DNA of 64,000 bases from an uncultured Lentisphaerota bacterium (GCA_903896925.1 CAITZM010000076.1:28231-92230), one strand, 5' to 3'; positions 20,230 through 29,091 are shown, numbered from the stretch's first letter. Numbers and translations: made by a program. The notes: generated by a model from the sequence alone, not told the origin.

Positions 20230-21246
20230 CTAGGGTGCGAGCCAGATCACTTTGCCGTGCGCATCTAACAGATTTAGCCCCGGTCGCCCGTCCTTGTTCA
20301 CGTCCAGTATGGCGCGCGCCTCGCCATTCCCGCTGAACAATCCCAGCTCTGGTCGATTGGCTTTTCCCATGCTCAGCTTGGCGAGGGAAGTAAGGCTCGC
20401 TGAAGTCAGGCATAGCTCAGGCCCGTCCTTATTCGCATCCAAGCTGGCGCGGGGCATCCCGTTCGCGTCAAAGAGGTGAAGCACCGCCCCTTTTTCGCCA
20501 ACGTCTAGAATAGCGCTGGGCTTGCCTTTCTCGTCAACCATGCGCAACCCCGGTCGACCGGCCTTGCCCATGCTGAGCATAGCGCGAATCTTGCCGTTAT
20601 CATCTTGCAAACTGAAACCCGAGTCATTCAGCAAGGTACTAACATTACCTTGCGCGCTGCCTAGGCCCAGCGTGGGGCAACCGTCCTTGCCCACATCTAT
20701 CAATACGCGTGAAGTGCCATTCGTATCCTGAAAGCGCAGCATCGGCCCATTCACATCGACGAACATCATGGCACGGACATCGCCTTTCTCGTCCTTCAGG
20801 CGCAGCCTCGGTTCATTCTTATAAACATCCAGCGCGACGCGGGGTTTGCCGTTCGCATCATCTAGTCTTAGTCCCGGAGCATCCTTGTCATAGAACAACC
20901 TTGAGCGATTTTTTCCGTTCTCATCGAACAGGCTTAGCCGCGGTCCATTCGTGCCAACATTCAGGGCAGCGCGAATCACGTTGTTCATGTCAATCAGGCA
21001 CAAACTCGGCCCATTCGTACCAACGTTCAAGGTGGCGCGGATACGCCCTTGGTCATCCACGACCACGAATTGCCGGGCGGTGATTGTTGGGGTGACTCCC
21101 GGCACCGCGGCGATGGCGAGACAACCAAACAACAGCATTGCGCCGGCTCCGATCAAGCGGCGGTTGCGGCGTTGCATGGCGGCCAGCCCGGTCTTCGCCG
21201 AGCTCAATTCACGCTCCAACTTTTCCATTCGCTCTTCGATTGTCAC
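20230..21246 (-). CDS. Membrane-anchored protein with about 12 short beta repeats
   Basis: About 338 residues from GTG 21246, which has AGGGG upstream. A charged coiled-coil start (MEKLERELSSAKTGLAAMQR) leads to one membrane helix (LIGAGAMLLFGCLAIAAVPG), then roughly 12 repeats of about 23 residues. The loose pattern is LRLxDxNGKxRAxLxVxxxGP (examples: LRLDDANGKPRVALDV, LRMVDEKGKPSAILDVGEKG, LGLFSGNGEARAILDVNKDG). The regular alternation of hydrophobic residues suggests a beta-solenoid or beta-sheet stack outside the membrane. I do not recognise a named family. GC is lower than in flanking housekeeping genes. Confidence 0.75.
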   Translation of the reverse strand: MTIEERMEKLERELSSAKTGLAAMQRRNRRLIGAGAMLLFGCLAIAAVPGVTPTITARQFVVVDDQGRIRATLNVGTNGPSLCLIDMNNVIRAALNVGTNGPRLSLFDENGKNRSRLFYDKDAPGLRLDDANGKPRVALDVYKNEPRLRLKDEKGDVRAMMFVDVNGPMLRFQDTNGTSRVLIDVGKDGCPTLGLGSAQGNVSTLLNDSGFSLQDDNGKIRAMLSMGKAGRPGLRMVDEKGKPSAILDVGEKGAVLHLFDANGMPRASLDANKDGPELCLTSASLTSLAKLSMGKANRPELGLFSGNGEARAILDVNKDGRPGLNLLDAHGKVIWLAP

Positions 21247-21659
21247 GGTGTTCCCCTTGGTTTTTACATTGGAAATTTTGACAACTCTACAGCTGAAGCG
21301 CAAGTCCGCTTTATGGAATTTCTAATCCCTGGAAAGGCGCGGTGTGATTTCCTCAAACCCTTTTGCACTTTTTTGCAACAGTTCCCCGCACACGCCCTGC
21401 GCGTTTTATGTCCTGACCGGTTTGTTGCAAATCTATTTGCAACAGACGCGGAGCACTGCCCTTCCCTTTTCGGTTGGCATGTCGGCGAGCCCCGAGTCTT
21501 CGCCGCAGCCTGCAAATCGTCAGTTACCACCCCGTCTGTATTTCATTCCATCGAAACCATAACGGCTTGACATGATTGAGGGGAGCACCATGATGATGCC
21601 TATGAACTCAAGGGGATCTATAGGCGTTGAGCAGAGCTGAAAAACGAGTGACTTAACTC
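21247..21659. other. Gene-free stretch with a GTTGCAAA hairpin
   Basis: No convincing gene between two divergent genes. A perfect 9-bp hairpin, TGTTGCAAA-TCTA-TTTGCAACA, lies at 21423-21444, and part of one arm (TTTTGCAACA) recurs at 21371-21380. Both gene promoters presumably lie here; I cannot assign -35/-10 boxes with confidence. Confidence 0.5.
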
Positions 21660-23522
21660 ATGCCTGAAATCACCTTCAACTGCCCTAAATGCGCGGGAAT
21701 TCTTACCGTAGACGCGCGTGGTGTGGGGCAAACGGTACGTTGCCCCCTATGCAAGAAATTCATCCTGATTCCTGACGGGCACTCACCTGAATCCCCGCAG
21801 GTTTCTGATGCTGATCCTACTGGGATGATGAAGCCCCTGGACAAGCGCGACCAGCGGAGAAAAGCTTGGTTAATCGCAATCTGCCTTCTGGTGCTCCTTG
21901 GTTCAGTTGCGGGTTTCCTCGTCAACAGCGCGCAACGGGGAGCAGAACGCCAGCGACGGGACAGGACTAGCGCAGAAAACGATAGACAACGGAACGTGGA
22001 CAATCTTGCAAACAAGGTTCGCACGTTGCTGGAAGCGGGCCATGTATCCTCTGCTAGGGAAACGCTGGCTAAGGTTGAGTCATTGGGAGCAAGCAGCACG
22101 ATCTTGCAAGAACTTAACAACCTGTTGGCTAAAACCGTTACCAGGCAGGAAGTCTTCCAGCGCTTCGCGCAAGCCTCGGTGGCGCGCGAAAAAGCTCAGA
22201 GGATTAAACGTGATTCAGCGTTTGGCATCCTCATGGATGAAATGGAACTTGCGTGGCGTGCTGCGGAAGCCGCACGGGCATCCGGAGTTTTTGGCGAGTC
22301 TCTTTCCGGTTACAAATTAGTCTTGGAGCGAAGCCGTGAAATCCTGGAGGCAGACCTACAGCGTAATCAAACGTTGTCCGCCTCAAATGCAGTAGAAACA
22401 AATGCGGTAGTAGTTGTCACGAATCAGGCAAAGCAAGTAAACTCACTTGCAGAATCCGCGTTGAATGACGGCATAACGGCCGCATGGAAGAAGAAGTACG
22501 GTTTCGATATTCGCGATATGACGATGGCCAAAGCCGATCGCGACAACGATGGCTTCAGTAATCTCGAAGAGTATCGCGCCAATACCGACCCGTTGGACCC
22601 TAAAAGCCATCCGGATGTGCTCAGCAAACTCCGCGTCTGGGCTATCAAGCAGCAGGTGTTCAAGCTCCGGTATACTGGCGGAATGAGGATAGGCTCCAAC
22701 GAAACCTTCCAGCTCAACTGGCCCAATGGGCGCACCTTGCTGGTAAAAGTCGGCGAAACGGTCGATGGTTACAGAGTGGTGGCCCATGAGCCCCGTTCCA
22801 CCGACGGCGATGTCCTGATACTGGAGAAAGGTGCCGAAAAGTTGCGCCTTCCCCAGTACCCATTTAACAAAAAGATAAAGTATTCGGCCACTCTGATCCT
22901 TCTTCTTGATCGTACTTCTTATAGTGTGGGGGAAAATAGCTTTTGGGTCGTAATACGCAAAACCGGTTACTCAATTATTAACATCACTACCAATGCCGTC
23001 ACAATGCGCCGACAAGGGAAAGACGCGGTAGACGTAGAGGTGCCGTTTATCAGCGATGCTGAGCGTTCGGAAGTACTTAGCGATATGCCAACCGCACCCG
23101 TGATCAAGGCCGTCTTCGCCTCCTCCGAGACCAATGCCGAGCCCGCACAGCTGGCCATCGACGGCGACGTCCACACCAAGTGGTCATCCCTGCCGGACGA
23201 CAACCCGTGGTTCATCGCCGACCTCGGTAGCACTCACAAGATTTCCGGCGCCGTCATCTACTGGGCCGCGGCCCATCCGATCTACTACACACTCCAGGTC
23301 TCCTCCGACCGAATCCACTGGATCGAAGCTGAGGATACCAATGCTAGATTAAAAAGCGGGCGTACCGTCCACATGTTCAAGACGATTCCGGGCCGCTATC
23401 TGCGGGTCTACGATTCAAGCGTTTGTGTACCGAGCCGGAAGCGGAAAATTGCGATCAACGAAATTCAGGTAATGGTGGACGGCCACAACCCCCCTCCCCC
23501 TCCAGAATTGGGGCAGCCCTAA
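21660..23522 (+). CDS. Zinc-ribbon / TM / Amuc_1099-like / F5-8C fusion protein
   Basis: 620 residues with a multi-domain order. Residues 1-40: zinc ribbon (FNCPKCAGILTV, then VRCPLCKKFI). About 68-90: membrane helix (AWLIAICLLVLLGSVAGFLV). About 95-240: charged coiled-coil region. About 270-310: calcium-binding type segment ADRDNDGFSNLEEY with TDPLDPKSHPD. About 310-465: a beta-rich part (FKLRYTGGMRIGSNETFQLN, VGETVDGYRVVAHEP) resembling the Amuc_1099-type pilus-associated proteins of Verrucomicrobia. About 480-610: F5/8 type C (discoidin) carbohydrate-binding fold (LAIDGDVHTKWSSLPDD, WFIADLGSTHKISGAVIYW). The N-terminus should be cytoplasmic and the C-terminus periplasmic. GC is lower than neighbours. 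Confidence 0.75.
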   Translation: MPEITFNCPKCAGILTVDARGVGQTVRCPLCKKFILIPDGHSPESPQVSDADPTGMMKPLDKRDQRRKAWLIAICLLVLLGSVAGFLVNSAQRGAERQRRDRTSAENDRQRNVDNLANKVRTLLEAGHVSSARETLAKVESLGASSTILQELNNLLAKTVTRQEVFQRFAQASVAREKAQRIKRDSAFGILMDEMELAWRAAEAARASGVFGESLSGYKLVLERSREILEADLQRNQTLSASNAVETNAVVVVTNQAKQVNSLAESALNDGITAAWKKKYGFDIRDMTMAKADRDNDGFSNLEEYRANTDPLDPKSHPDVLSKLRVWAIKQQVFKLRYTGGMRIGSNETFQLNWPNGRTLLVKVGETVDGYRVVAHEPRSTDGDVLILEKGAEKLRLPQYPFNKKIKYSATLILLLDRTSYSVGENSFWVVIRKTGYSIINITTNAVTMRRQGKDAVDVEVPFISDAERSEVLSDMPTAPVIKAVFASSETNAEPAQLAIDGDVHTKWSSLPDDNPWFIADLGSTHKISGAVIYWAAAHPIYYTLQVSSDRIHWIEAEDTNARLKSGRTVHMFKTIPGRYLRVYDSSVCVPSRKRKIAINEIQVMVDGHNPPPPPELGQP

Positions 23523-23614
23523 AGCCGGACAAGCCAGTGACAACAGAGCAGTGTCACGACACGCGTGAATCCTGCCAAAAATCTTCCCACAAGAGAGCAG
23601 CTAATTATAAAAGG

Positions 23615-23634
23615 CACCCCAACCTTTTGGGGGC
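23615..23634 (-). terminator. Possible terminator hairpin
   Basis: CCCCAA-CCTT-TTGGGG forms a short perfect stem. On the minus strand it is followed by TGCCTTTTATAATT, moderately T-rich, about 120 bases beyond the ABC-F stop. Evidence is weak; the rest of 23523-23755 shows no gene. Confidence 0.3.
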
Positions 23635-23755
23635 AATGGAGTCGCCGATAACCAAGCTCCGATCGAAAAGCACCTTTTTCTTAAGCATTTGTTCGGCTCA
23701 TCACTCGTCAACACGATGTGGTGACTGCCGGCTCCCCCTTATCCCCGGCTCACGT

Positions 23756-25762
23756 TCAACTGTCGGCCGGCGGGGCGTCTTCGTTCTGGGCGCGCAGCAG
23801 TTCCTCGCGGCGGGACGAGTCCTCTTCCCAGCCGTGCATCACCTGGCCGAGTTCGAACTCGACGTTCTTGAGCCGGCGGCCGGCGTCGGCGCGCTGCTCG
23901 CCCGTGGACTCGGGCGCGGCCAGGCGTTCGCACAGCTGGAGCCGCTCGGTCTCGAGCACGTTGATTTTCTTCTCGGCCCTGATGATGCTCTTGTCGAGTT
24001 CCTTGAGCTGTCCGTGCCGGATATGCCGCGCTTGGGTGCGCTCGCGCCGCGCGGCCTTGGATTCGCTGGCCGCCGACACCGCGCCCGCCAGGGGCAGCAT
24101 GGCCGGCGCCGCGGACGCCTGCTTTTGCTTCAGCTGTTGCTGCTGCTGCGCGATCTTTTCCTTGTAGTAGTCGTAGCCGCCGACATAGGTCGTGACGCCC
24201 TCCGGCGTCATCGCAATCACGCCGCCGGCGACGGCGCGGACGAACTCGACGTCATGGCTGACGAGCAGGACGGTGCCGGGATAGGTGCTCAGCGCCTCCT
24301 GCAGCGCCTCGCGCGACTCGATGTCGAGATGCGTCGTCGGTTCGTCGAGCAGCAGCAGGTTCGGCGGGCGGATCAGCAGCCGTGCGAACGCGAGGCGGAT
24401 CTTTTCGCCGCCGCTCAGGACGCTGACGAACTTCAACGCGGCCTCGCCGGAGAAGCCGAAGCCGCCGAGCAGCGTGCGGATTTCGCGCTCGCTCGCGTCC
24501 GACGCCATCTCGCGCAGCGTCTCGATCGCGGTGCAGCCGGGATCCATCGTCTCGGCCGACTCCTGCGACTGGTAGCCGGCGATGACCTTGTAGCCGAGCA
24601 CGCGCTTGCCTTCGACCGGCTGCAGCTGCCCCGCCAGCAGGCGCAGCAGCGTGGTCTTGCCCATGCCGTTGGAGCCGACGATCGCCAGCTTCTCGCCCTG
24701 GTTGATCGTCAGGTCGAGCGCGTGCAGGATCCACGGGCCCTTCTCGTCATAGCGGAAACTGACGTGCTCCAGCCGCAGCACTTCCGCGCCGCATGGCGGC
24801 GGCGCGGCCAGCCGGAGCTGGCCCATGCCGGCCGCGATCTCCGGCATCTTGACGGCGGTCTCTTCCATGCGCTCGAGCATCTTGACGCGGCTCTGGACCT
24901 GCGTGGCCTTGGTATTCTTGGCGTGGAACCGCTCGATGAAGCGCTCGATCTTGTCGCGCTTCACCTGCTGGTTGCGCTGGATCGCCTGCACCTGGTCGCG
25001 CCGGCGCACGCGCTCCCGCTGGTACCAGGCGAAGTTGCCCGCGTAGCGCGTCACCGCGCCGCCGGCGACCTCGTAGATGACCTCGGTCAGCGCGTTGAGC
25101 AGGTACCGGTCGTGCGAGATCAGCACCAGCGTCCCGCGGTATTCGTCCAGGAAGCTGCGCAGCCACTCAACAGCGGGCAGGTCGAGGTAGTTCGAAGGCT
25201 CGTCGAGCAGCAGCAGGTCGGGATCGGCGACGAGCGAGCGCGCCAGCTCGGCGCGCATCTGCCAGCCGCCGCTGAACTCGCCGAGCGGCCGGTTCAGCTC
25301 CGCCGCCGGGAAGCCCAGGCCGCACAGGGTGGCGGCGGCGCGCGCGGCGATGTCGTAGCCGCCGCGGTGCTCGAAGATCGTCTGCAGTTCGCCGACGCGG
25401 CGCAGCGTGCGGTGGCGCGCCTCCGAGTCCGGCTCCTGCCGCAGCTCCTCCTCCAGGAGGTGGATCTCGGCGTGGATGGTCTCCAGGTCGGGCGCGGCGC
25501 GCTCGACGTAGGCGTGCAGCGGGGTCGCGGTGTCGTCGGTCAGGATCTGCTGGCGCAGGTAGCCCATCCGGATGTCCTTCGCCAGCTCGACTTTGCCGCC
25601 ATCGGGCTCCATCTCGCCGGCGACCAGCGCAAAGACCGTGCTCTTGCCGGCGCCATTGGGCCCGACAAAACCGGCGCGCTCGCCTGCATTGACTCGAAAA
25701 TTCACGGCATCGAGGACAATCTGTTTGCCGTAACGCTTGTTAACTTGACGGAATTCAATCAT
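23756..25762 (-). CDS. ABC-F family ATP-binding protein
   Basis: 668 residues with two ABC domains on one chain and no membrane helix, the ABC-F layout. Walker A of domain one is GPNGAGKST (residues 34-42) and of domain two GSNGMGKTT. Signature regions are LGEFSGGWQMRAELARSL and VLSGGEKIRLAFARLL, with Walker B LLLLDEPSNYLDL and LLLLDEPTTHLDI. The arm-linker between them is rich in Arg/Lys (WYQRERVRRRDQVQAIQRNQ). The C-terminal 80 residues form a coiled coil as in Uup-like members. ABC-F proteins bind the ribosome E site and rescue or protect translation. It stands alone; upstream lie repeats. Confidence 0.92.
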   Translation of the reverse strand: MIEFRQVNKRYGKQIVLDAVNFRVNAGERAGFVGPNGAGKSTVFALVAGEMEPDGGKVELAKDIRMGYLRQQILTDDTATPLHAYVERAAPDLETIHAEIHLLEEELRQEPDSEARHRTLRRVGELQTIFEHRGGYDIAARAAATLCGLGFPAAELNRPLGEFSGGWQMRAELARSLVADPDLLLLDEPSNYLDLPAVEWLRSFLDEYRGTLVLISHDRYLLNALTEVIYEVAGGAVTRYAGNFAWYQRERVRRRDQVQAIQRNQQVKRDKIERFIERFHAKNTKATQVQSRVKMLERMEETAVKMPEIAAGMGQLRLAAPPPCGAEVLRLEHVSFRYDEKGPWILHALDLTINQGEKLAIVGSNGMGKTTLLRLLAGQLQPVEGKRVLGYKVIAGYQSQESAETMDPGCTAIETLREMASDASEREIRTLLGGFGFSGEAALKFVSVLSGGEKIRLAFARLLIRPPNLLLLDEPTTHLDIESREALQEALSTYPGTVLLVSHDVEFVRAVAGGVIAMTPEGVTTYVGGYDYYKEKIAQQQQQLKQKQASAAPAMLPLAGAVSAASESKAARRERTQARHIRHGQLKELDKSIIRAEKKINVLETERLQLCERLAAPESTGEQRADAGRRLKNVEFELGQVMHGWEEDSSRREELLRAQNEDAPPADS

Positions 25763-25857
25763 AGAGGCGCGGACTTTAGCCTAGAACGGCGAAAATCATA
25801 GGAAAAAATACAGAAAAGGGCACCGCGAACAACTTGAGAGCACACGCCACGCGCCCC

Positions 25858-25907
25858 TTTTCCAAGCCTGGAAAAACGACCCTGTCCCCTTTCCAAAGGA
25901 TTGGAAA
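25858..25907. repeat. TTTCCAA dyad pair, 32-bp spacing
   Basis: TTTTCCA-AGCC-TGGAAAA is centred at 25866.5 and TTTCCAA-AGGA-TTGGAAA at 25898.5, exactly 32 bases apart. They lie about 100-140 bases upstream of the ABC-F start. Confidence 0.8.
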
Positions 25908-25933
25908 ACAAGCGGTAGCGGCCTTTTCCGGGG

Positions 25934-26054
25934 CCTCTCGCGGAGCGAGAGGACTACTATGGTGCCGCAAAATCATCGTCCTCGTTCTCGTCCTCGATAC
26001 ACACAGGCAAGCGGGTTTCGAGAACGAAGGTAGGGCGCGCACGCCGTGCGCGCC
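25934..26054. repeat. Two GTAG-headed hairpins
   Basis: First (25934-25957): CCTCTCGC-GGA-GCGAGAGG followed by ACTAC, which is GTAGT plus hairpin on the minus strand; the same unit with a different word is at 35266-35289. Second (26030-26054): GTAG followed by GGCGCGCAC-GCC-GTGCGCGCC on the plus strand. No gene is credible in 25763-26529, which is filled by repeats. Confidence 0.7.
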
Positions 26055-26139
26055 GGATGCGCTTGGCGCATGGCGTGACGGTTGATGCCCTTCGGCCATA
26101 GGGCACCGCGTCACGAACTCAACACGCTGGATACCGCCC

Positions 26140-26195
26140 GGCGGGCGCGGCCCTTCGACCCTTCGACAAGCTCAGGGCAGGCGCGCCCGCCCTAC
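26140..26195. repeat. GTAG hairpin split by a TTCGACAAGCTCAGGGC repeat
   Basis: Arms GGCGGGCGCG (26140-26149) and CGCGCCCGCC (26182-26191) are perfect complements, and CTAC follows (GTAG on the minus strand). Instead of a 3-4 base loop they enclose 32 bases containing CCCTTCGACCCTTCGACAAG and CTCAGGGC, a sequence that is itself a widespread dispersed repeat in bacteria. Confidence 0.7.
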
Positions 26196-26474
26196 CAAAA
26201 ACGCAACGCCGGCAAATCCTCTCTTCTGTGGGGTGGGTGCAAGCCCGCGAACCCGATCAGAACCAGGCGCGCACGCAGCGGAAGGTCTCAAAATCATGAC
26301 CAACAGAATCATCGCCTTTCTTCTGCGCAATGTGATGATTTTGTACTCATGATTTTGTTGTTCGCCCCACCCCCTAACCGCATTCGTCAGAACGCGGCCA
26401 ACCCCAACACACCACGCACGCGCGCTTGCAAGGGGCGGGGGCGGCATGGGGTTTTGCGGCGCGGGTTGCGGTGG

Positions 26475-26499
26475 GCCGCACTCTGACGAGTGCGGCTAC
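26475..26499 (-). repeat. GTAGCC-headed hairpin
   Basis: GCCGCACTC-TGAC-GAGTGCGGC followed by TAC; the minus strand reads GTAG then CCGCACTC. Nearly the same word is at 41810-41833. Confidence 0.7.
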
Positions 26500-26529
26500 A
26501 GCGGAGGGTCTCAAAACCCGGTGGAGGGC

Positions 26530-27474
26530 TCACGCCGCTGGCGGCGGCTGCAGGGGCGGGGGCTCGGCGGAGAGTTTCATGTATTCGCTCTCGAGGTCGG
26601 AGCCGCGCCGGATCTCCAGGATGCCGACGCCGGTCTCCAGGAAGATGCGCAGCGCGGCGGTGTTCAACGCCTCGGCGGTGTACGTCGAAGGGAAGCTGGC
26701 CACGACGCGGTTGCCGTGCTGCTCCCACGTCACGTCCGGCAGCTCCGCGGCAAGCCGGGCGAGCGGGAGCGTGCCGCTGCCGAGGTGGTAGGTGACGCAA
26801 TGGCTGCGGCGCACGATCTTGTCGAGCGTATCCTGCCGGACGCGTTTGCCTTTCTCGACGAAGGCGACGTGATCGCAGAGCGCTTCGAGATCGGTGAGCT
26901 GGTGCGAGCTGATGACGATGGCTTGGTGGCCGCGCCGCTCGCGGATCAGGTCGCGGACGCGCGCGGCTTCCTTCGGGTCGAGGCCGTTGAGCGGCTCGTC
27001 GAGCAGCACCAGTTCCGGCCGGCCGAGGAACGCCTGCGCAATCGCGAGCCGGCGCTTCATGCCGTGCGACAGCGAGCGGACGGGCGAGCGGCGGCGGTCC
27101 TGCAGGTGCACCCACTCGAGCAATTCGTCGATCGCCGGCGCGAGCCCCGCGACCGGCATGCCCTGGATGCGCCCGTAAAAGCGCAACAATTCCTCGACGC
27201 GCGCATGCGGCGGGAAGCTGGAATCCTGCGGCAGCAGCGCGACGCGGCCCGCGTGCCGCTCCGGCGAGAAGGGACCGTCGCCCAGCAGATCGATGGTGCC
27301 TTCGCCGGCGCGCAGCAGGCCGAGCGCGATCGCCATCGCCGTGGTCTTGCCCGCGCCGTTGCTGCCGACGAGTCCAAAGATCGAGCCTTGCGGAACTTCG
27401 AGGTCCAGGCCATCGAGCGCACGCAGGCGGCCGTAGCACTTGACCACGCCGTGGAACTGCAGCGCGTTGCTCAC
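26530..27474 (-). CDS. ABC transporter ATP-binding protein
   Basis: 314 residues from GTG 27474, which overlaps the permease stop (GTGA) and has GGAGG upstream. Walker A is GSNGAGKTT near residue 37, the Q-loop region LLPQDSS, the signature RSLSHGMKRRLAIAQAFLG (LSHGM in place of LSGGQ, common in ABC-2 exporters), Walker B LVLLDEPLNGLD and the switch His ISSHQ. The C-terminal 80 residues (about 225-300) form the extra domain seen in CcmA/NatA-like exporters. It energises the adjacent ABC-2 permease; the substrate is unknown. Confidence 0.9.
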   Translation of the reverse strand: MSNALQFHGVVKCYGRLRALDGLDLEVPQGSIFGLVGSNGAGKTTAMAIALGLLRAGEGTIDLLGDGPFSPERHAGRVALLPQDSSFPPHARVEELLRFYGRIQGMPVAGLAPAIDELLEWVHLQDRRRSPVRSLSHGMKRRLAIAQAFLGRPELVLLDEPLNGLDPKEAARVRDLIRERRGHQAIVISSHQLTDLEALCDHVAFVEKGKRVRQDTLDKIVRRSHCVTYHLGSGTLPLARLAAELPDVTWEQHGNRVVASFPSTYTAEALNTAALRIFLETGVGILEIRRGSDLESEYMKLSAEPPPLQPPPAA

Positions 27475-28376
27475 AGGTCCCTCCGCGCAAAGCGCGCGTA
27501 GCCGGCGAAGAGGTAGACCGCCGCGAGCGTCAGCAGGAAGACGGTGGCCGGGAGCAGATGCTCGGCGTCGCTCCACCAGAGCGACTGCCGGTGCGCGCCC
27601 GGCGTGATGACGTTGACAAGATCCCAGATGCGCCGCCAGCCGTCGCCGGCCAGCCAATTGGAGAGGCCTGTGAGGACGGAGACGCCCACGAGCGCCATGA
27701 AGCCGAAGGCGAGCGCCAGGTTCGGCAGCGCGCACAGCTGCGAGATGCCGAGCGCCAGGCCGAGGAAGGGCAAGGAGAATATCCAGGCCTTCACGGCGAA
27801 CCAGAGCATGTGATAGGCCGTGGCCCAGCCCTCGTAGCCGCTCATGCGGAACCAGCCCACGAGCCAGGCGCCGAGCGCGCTCAGGATCAAGGCCACGAAC
27901 AGCTGCGCGGCCTGCCCGGCGAACTTGCCGAGCAGCCACGGCGCGCGCCCGGCGCGGAAGAGGATGAACCGGATCGAGCCGCTGGCGATCTCCTCCGAGA
28001 TGCGCGCCGAGGCCGTCAGCATCACCAGCAGCGGCGTGAAGGCGCACGAGAGCCAGCCGTAGAACAGCGCCAGCGGCGGGACATCGAGCAGCGTCTCGGC
28101 GAGCTTCTTTTCGCCGATCAGGTGGGAGAGCAGGTCGCGGAAGGGCTTCGACTTCCAGAGCGTCGCCGTCACGCTGCCGGCGTCCTTGGGCGCGTCGAGG
28201 CCCAAGGTCGTGACGAGCTGGCCCTCGATGCTGTGGAGGAAGGTGATGAACAGCGCCGTCGCCCCCATCGCGCCCGCCAGGTAGAGCAGCAGCATCACGA
28301 TCACGCGCCGGCTGCGGATGGAGTCGGACAGCTCGTTGGCGGCGACAATGCCGAGCGTTGAGAGGGCGCGGTTCAT
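27471..28376 (-). CDS. ABC-2 type transporter permease
   Basis: 301 residues with about six membrane helices. The first follows a short cytoplasmic start (IVMLLLYLAGAMGATALFIT), a large extracytoplasmic loop of about 80 residues follows (residues 50-110), then APWLLGKFAGQAAQLFVALI and further helices to YLFAGYARFARRDL. The loop and topology fit ABC-2 permeases such as NosY/GldF. Its start overlaps the upstream gene stop by ATGA and its stop overlaps the ATPase start by GTGA, so three proteins are made in a coupled way. Confidence 0.85.
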   Translation of the reverse strand: MNRALSTLGIVAANELSDSIRSRRVIVMLLLYLAGAMGATALFITFLHSIEGQLVTTLGLDAPKDAGSVTATLWKSKPFRDLLSHLIGEKKLAETLLDVPPLALFYGWLSCAFTPLLVMLTASARISEEIASGSIRFILFRAGRAPWLLGKFAGQAAQLFVALILSALGAWLVGWFRMSGYEGWATAYHMLWFAVKAWIFSLPFLGLALGISQLCALPNLALAFGFMALVGVSVLTGLSNWLAGDGWRRIWDLVNVITPGAHRQSLWWSDAEHLLPATVFLLTLAAVYLFAGYARFARRDL

Positions 28377-29068
28377 TTCTTGCGGCGCATCCCCTCGAAG
28401 ACATCCTTCACGCCGGAGAGCGGCTTGGCGACCTCGGGATTGATGAAGTCCATCATCTGGAATTTTTCGCCCGCCTTGTCGCGCCAGCCCGCCGGCTGGC
28501 TGCGGTCGAGGTCGTCGTAGGCGGAGATGAGCGAGTAGCCGAGGTCGTGCATCATCCGCAGGCCCGTCTCCGGGTTGCCGGCGCTGGGCTCCTTCAGCTT
28601 CTCCGCCCAGTCCTTGATCTTCTTGCCCAGCTCGTCGTTCATCTGCCGGACCGCGGAGTCGAAGGCCTGCGTCTGCTGCGGGTTGGCGCCCGTGTTGCTG
28701 AGGAAGTTGTTCCGCGCCAGATCCGACCGCGTTTTCCACAGCTCCATCGCCTTCTCGATCTGCTCCTCGAACGTCTTCTTTTCGGCCTTCTCGTCGCGCT
28801 GGGCGGCCGGAAGTTCATCGCCGTCCAGGTCCTTGTCGTGGCCCGGGCCGAACCGCCGGGCGGGGTGCTTGGGAATGACGGGCGGGGTCGGCACGCGGAG
28901 CATCGAGGCGACGTTCTGGAAATTGCCCTGCCGCCGGCCCTGCTGCTTGAGCTGGCCCTGGAGCGTGGTGACTTCCTCCTGCGCCTTGCGCAGGTCGCCC
29001 TTGAGGCTGAGGTTGCCGACCAGCAGCCCGACGAGCAGCGCGAGCACGATGAAGAAGGCGTTTTTCAT
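28373..29068 (-). CDS. Membrane-anchored coiled-coil protein, ABC exporter partner
   Basis: 231 residues from ATG 29068. One N-terminal helix (NAFFIVLALLVGLLVGNLSL), a coiled coil (RKAQEEVTTLQGQLKQQG), then a charged linker RRFGPGHDKDLDGDE, and a helical C-terminal half rich in Lys/Glu/Asp. I do not recognise a family. It is the first gene of the exporter operon, coupled to the permease by ATGA. About 150 bases of its 5' part (28745-28895) are repeated imperfectly in the leader at 29092-29240, where the translated copy reads PFGPGKDKDLDVDE. Confidence 0.65.
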   Translation of the reverse strand: MKNAFFIVLALLVGLLVGNLSLKGDLRKAQEEVTTLQGQLKQQGRRQGNFQNVASMLRVPTPPVIPKHPARRFGPGHDKDLDGDELPAAQRDEKAEKKTFEEQIEKAMELWKTRSDLARNNFLSNTGANPQQTQAFDSAVRQMNDELGKKIKDWAEKLKEPSAGNPETGLRMMHDLGYSLISAYDDLDRSQPAGWRDKAGEKFQMMDFINPEVAKPLSGVKDVFEGMRRKK

Positions 29069-29091
29069 AGACGCGGAGTCTAGCGGGGGCA

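Noticed and set aside
25776..26114. Possible 112-residue gene upstream of the ABC-F gene
   Set aside because: It reads through dyads and GTAG hairpins, has no ribosome site and no recognisable domain.
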